DNA of 6,800 bases, from NCBI GenBank assembly GCA_025356615.1, contig JANXSH010001016.1, positions 1 to 6,800 on the forward strand, in the 5' to 3' direction. Shown here one piece after another: positions 4,517 through 6,800 of the stretch. A program made the position numbers and the translations under genes. The stretch comes from Planctomycetia bacterium (GTDB taxonomy: Bacteria; Planctomycetota; Planctomycetia; Gemmatales; Gemmataceae). Within the stretch, counting starts at the first letter, position 1. Every line of letters starts with the position of its first letter. The notes under the pieces were generated by a model. It searched no databases. It saw only the letters and a list, made by a program, of their open reading frames with translations, and was not told where the DNA came from.

Positions 4517-5242
4517 TCAACACAGGCACCCCACATAGCTCCGGTTGAGCAATGGCCGGTCGCGGACCTCGGCCTTGCACTTGGGGCAGATGTCGCCCTT
4601 GGAGAGGACGCGCGGCGCGGGAGCCGGCTTGGCCGCCGGCGCTGGGGTACTCGCGCGAGTGACGGGGAGGAACTCGGCGAGCGTCACCTTCTTCCAGCCG
4701 CTCTGCTGCGCCGTCTTGCAGTGCGGCGACGCGAGGAGGTCGGCCTTGTCGCGGATGCTCGGCTGGTACGTCGCGAAGTTGACGAAGGCCGACTCGACGG
4801 CGAACTGCTTCGCGTCCGCCATGCGCGGGTCGGGTGCCTTGAGGATGCCGTTCTGGATGGCGAGCAGGAGCTGGTCGAGGTCGGAGCCGAGTTGCCGCGA
4901 GCGGTCGCCGCTGATGAGGAACAGCCCGCAGGAGTAATACATGGCCGTCAGCCAGAAGCCGGGGCCGCCCGTGTGGTAGCCGGACAGGGACAGGGCGAAG
5001 CCGCGCCTGGCCCGCATGTGTTGCGTCAGCTCTGCCGAGAGCGTTTGCGTCGAGGAGCCGGCGGTCAGGAGCGCGGTCGGCACGCCAAAGCGTGCGTGGC
5101 AGTCGAGGCAGCTCACCGAAACCATCGGCTGGAGCGGCTTGGCGGCGTCGAGGCACAATTGGGTGGTCGAGTCCGACCCGTAGCAGCCGCTCATGCAGGC
5201 GTGCTGCTCGATGTGTTGGATCAGCGAAGTGGGAAGAGCCAT
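4517..5242 (-). CDS. Cysteine-rich hypothetical protein with CXXCH motif and C-terminal zinc-ribbon-like motif
   Basis: No named family is recognised. From the chosen start the protein has 241 residues. Cysteines lie at 16, 20 and 30, followed by SCLDCH (C45, C48, H49), a CXXCH motif. The middle (about 60-190) is helical and hydrophobic in parts (GFWLTAMYYSCGLFLISGD). A Pro/Ala-rich linker (TPAPAAKPAPAP) leads to a C-terminal CPKC (219-222) and CLC (239-241), like a small zinc ribbon. No signal peptide is visible, so CXXCH is more likely metal binding than heme c attachment. Start choice: the frame extends to ATGs at 5284 and 5257, but neither has a ribosome site. The ATG at 5242 has GGGAAAA upstream and is preferred. 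A GC-rich codon pattern supports coding. The gene lies downstream of the beta-propeller gene on the same strand, separated by a repeat array. Confidence 0.8.
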   Translation of the reverse strand: MALPTSLIQHIEQHACMSGCYGSDSTTQLCLDAAKPLQPMVSVSCLDCHARFGVPTALLTAGSSTQTLSAELTQHMRARRGFALSLSGYHTGGPGFWLTAMYYSCGLFLISGDRSRQLGSDLDQLLLAIQNGILKAPDPRMADAKQFAVESAFVNFATYQPSIRDKADLLASPHCKTAQQSGWKKVTLAEFLPVTRASTPAPAAKPAPAPRVLSKGDICPKCKAEVRDRPLLNRSYVGCLC

Positions 5243-5323
5243 GTCGTCTTTTCCCATACAAGGAGTGATGGGGGAGAACGCCATGAATTAACGTATCAGC
5301 GCGACAGATCAGAGGCAAGCGGC

Positions 5324-5431
5324 TTCAGTGTTTAGTGTTTAGTGTTTAGTGTTCGGTGTTCAGTGAGTGGTGTGATCCCCGATCTCGTACCGAATTTGCT
5401 GAACACTGAACACTGAACACTGAACACTAAA
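5324..5431. repeat. Mirrored arrays of 7-bp repeats (TTTAGTG / TTCAGTG)
   Basis: The left array (5324-5365) holds six tandem heptamers in order: TTCAGTG, three TTTAGTG, TTCGGTG and TTCAGTG. The right array (5404-5431) is inverted: three CACTGAA and one CACTAAA, with a partial unit from 5398. A unique spacer of about 32 bp lies between. The arms can pair through C/T differences as G-U wobbles, giving a long hairpin in RNA. The right array ends 6 bp after the stop codon of the beta-propeller gene, so it would lie in that gene's 3' end, where it may terminate transcription or protect the mRNA. Confidence 0.9.
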
Positions 5432-5437
5432 CCGACG

Positions 5438-6751
5438 TTACTCCGCCGCGAGCGAGTAGCAGACGATCTCCTTGTCGTTGCGGGCGAAGACGCACTTGTC
5501 CGCGAAGGCCGGGTGCGACCAGACGACATCGCGGTCGCCGAAGGCGACGCCGGTCGGCTCGAGGAGCTTGGCGCGGTCGATCTCCTCGAAGCCCTTGCGC
5601 GACAGGCGGACGATGACCAGCTCGCCCTTCTCGTTGAAGAGGAAATGGCGGTCGCCGTTCTTGACCAGGAAGCCCGTGCCGGAGCTGGCCGTCTTGGCCC
5701 CCGTCGTCAATTTCGTCGTGCCCCAGAGGCGCTTGCCCGTTGCGAGGTCCACGGCCCGCATCACGCCGCCCTGATCGACGCCGTAGATGGTGTCGTCCTC
5801 GAGGAGCGGGGTGGCGTTGACCGGTGACAGGCCACTGTCTCCCTCGCCGCGCCACTTTTCCTTCGGCTCCTTGACGCCGTCGAGCGCGAACACGGCCGAG
5901 ACGAAGTCGATGCCGCCCGCGTACAAGTAGTTACCGCGCTTCTTGGGGGCCATGATCGACATGCCGTAGTGCGGCTTCAGGGCGACGCTCCAATACGGCT
6001 TGCCGGTCTCGGGATCGACCGAGTGGATCTTCTCAGGATCCCAGAGGAGGAGCTGCCTCTTGCCGCCTGCGGTGATGAGCGAGGGCGGGCAATAGCCTTG
6101 GTCCTTGGAGTCGAGGCCCTTCCAGACCTCCTTGCCGGTGTCCTTGTCGAAGGCGACGAGCAGGCTGCCCTTGCCGCCGACGAGGCAGACGAGGTTCTTC
6201 CCGTCGATCAGCGGGTGGCCGGTGAAGCCCCAGAGGGGCGTCTTGGCGGCGTAGTCCTTCTTGAAGTCCTTCGACCAGAGTTCCTTGCCGGTCTTGGCGT
6301 CGAGGCAGAAGAGGTTCCCCTCGGCCCCCAGCGCGTAGACCTTCCCGGCGTGGACCGTGGGGGTGCAGCGCGGGCCGGCGGGGTAGGACACGGTGTAGGG
6401 GCAGTCGTACTGGTGTTTCCACACCTCCTTGCCGGTCTTCGCGTCCAGACACAGGACGCGCTCCTTGCCCTTCAAACCGCCCTTGGGGGGGCGAGGGTTG
6501 GACAGTTTGCGGATGTCGTCTTTCGTCTCGTAGTCCATGACGTACACCATGCCGCCGACGACGGCGGGGCCGGTGTAGCCGCCGTTGATCTTCGTGCGCC
6601 AGACCTCCTTGGGTCCGCCCTTGGGGAACTTGGCGAGGATGCCCTTCTCGCCCCAGACGCCGTCGCGATTCGGCCCCATCCACTGGGGCCAATCGTCGGC
6701 GCGGGCCGCCGGGGCGGTCAGCAAGGAGGCGAGGATCAGGATACGCTTCAT
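5438..6751 (-). CDS. Exported PQQ-like beta-propeller repeat protein
   Basis: The 437-residue protein has a signal peptide (MKRILILASLLTAPAARA, likely cut near residue 18) followed by DWPQWMGPNRDGVW (20-33), the opening block of planctomycete PQQ-like propeller proteins. Blade motifs of the form D-x2-TGK-x2-W recur: CLDAKTGKEVW (101-111), CLDAKTGKELW (149-159), AFDKDTGKEVW (200-210), SVDPETGKPYW (244-254), a degenerate blade at 289-300, and AVDLATGKRLW (333-343). A further blade is likely at 365-437. It should fold as a 7- or 8-bladed propeller in the periplasm. I see no cytochrome or dehydrogenase domain, so it is probably a binding or scaffold protein related to BamB and PQQ repeats rather than a full quinoprotein enzyme; cofactor binding is not shown. 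GAGGT lies about 10 nt before the ATG. The stop is TAA at 5438-5440. No partner gene is visible upstream within the window. Confidence 0.92.
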   Translation of the reverse strand: MKRILILASLLTAPAARADDWPQWMGPNRDGVWGEKGILAKFPKGGPKEVWRTKINGGYTGPAVVGGMVYVMDYETKDDIRKLSNPRPPKGGLKGKERVLCLDAKTGKEVWKHQYDCPYTVSYPAGPRCTPTVHAGKVYALGAEGNLFCLDAKTGKELWSKDFKKDYAAKTPLWGFTGHPLIDGKNLVCLVGGKGSLLVAFDKDTGKEVWKGLDSKDQGYCPPSLITAGGKRQLLLWDPEKIHSVDPETGKPYWSVALKPHYGMSIMAPKKRGNYLYAGGIDFVSAVFALDGVKEPKEKWRGEGDSGLSPVNATPLLEDDTIYGVDQGGVMRAVDLATGKRLWGTTKLTTGAKTASSGTGFLVKNGDRHFLFNEKGELVIVRLSRKGFEEIDRAKLLEPTGVAFGDRDVVWSHPAFADKCVFARNDKEIVCYSLAAE

Positions 6752-6800
6752 GGGAATCGGACCTCAGAGCGAAAAAACGATGGTTGGAATGATCTCGCGA

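Noticed and set aside
5101..5110. Cytochrome c identity for the cysteine-rich protein based on CXXCH alone
   Set aside because: No signal peptide from any of the three possible starts and no second conserved heme ligand region that I can identify.
4404..5335. Plus- and minus-strand frames of about 300 residues over the cysteine-rich gene
   Set aside because: The cysteine-rich frame has coherent motifs and a plausible start, whereas these are Arg/Gly/Pro-rich shadows extending into repeat or neighbouring gene sequence.

Overview
The window looks like a chromosomal segment from a high-GC member of the phylum Planctomycetota (Gemmata/Isosphaera-like). The protein set points that way: a secreted sialate O-acetylesterase-type hydrolase, an exported PQQ-like beta-propeller protein starting with a 'DWPQW-GPNRDGVW' block, a DUF4058 protein and a Uma2-family protein. 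The coding bias is GC-rich, most starts have GAGG/GGAG-type ribosome sites, and the tRNAs do not encode CCA. The phylum assignment is inference from gene families, not a database match.

Left part (1-920), all on the minus strand. Reading 5' to 3' on that strand there is a possible 43-residue small protein, then a very short RNase P RNA gene (rnpB), then tRNA-Gln(CUG), tRNA-Ile(GAU) and tRNA-Val(GAC), then the first 27 codons of a gene that leaves the window. The RNase P RNA is the most unusual item. Helices P1, P2, P4 with its bulged U, P5 and P15 can all be drawn, but almost the whole specificity domain (P8-P14) and helix P18 are missing. The molecule is about 240 nt instead of the usual 350-400 nt. 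It lies 29 nt upstream of three of its own substrates, so it may share a transcript with them.

Middle (920-4497). A DUF4058 gene on the minus strand diverges from a plus-strand run: the secreted esterase (1786-3351), then a 139-residue conserved-looking unknown protein and a Uma2-family PD-(D/E)XK protein that are probably co-transcribed (19-bp gap). Between the esterase and this pair lies a near-perfect 47-bp inverted repeat (46 of 47 positions match) built on a short 'ACAGATGAAC' tandem motif. Its arms reach into the esterase's last codons.

Right part (4517-6751), minus strand. The PQQ-like beta-propeller gene is followed by a mirrored array of 7-bp repeats (TTTAGTG/TTCAGTG units), then by a cysteine-rich unknown gene with a CXXCH motif and a C-terminal zinc-ribbon-like cysteine cluster. 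That gene converges on the Uma2 gene with 19 bp between stop codons.

No insertion sequence, CRISPR array, prophage module or defence island is visible. The candidate novelty is the miniature RNase P RNA and its tRNA-linked arrangement, followed by the two mirrored repeat structures.
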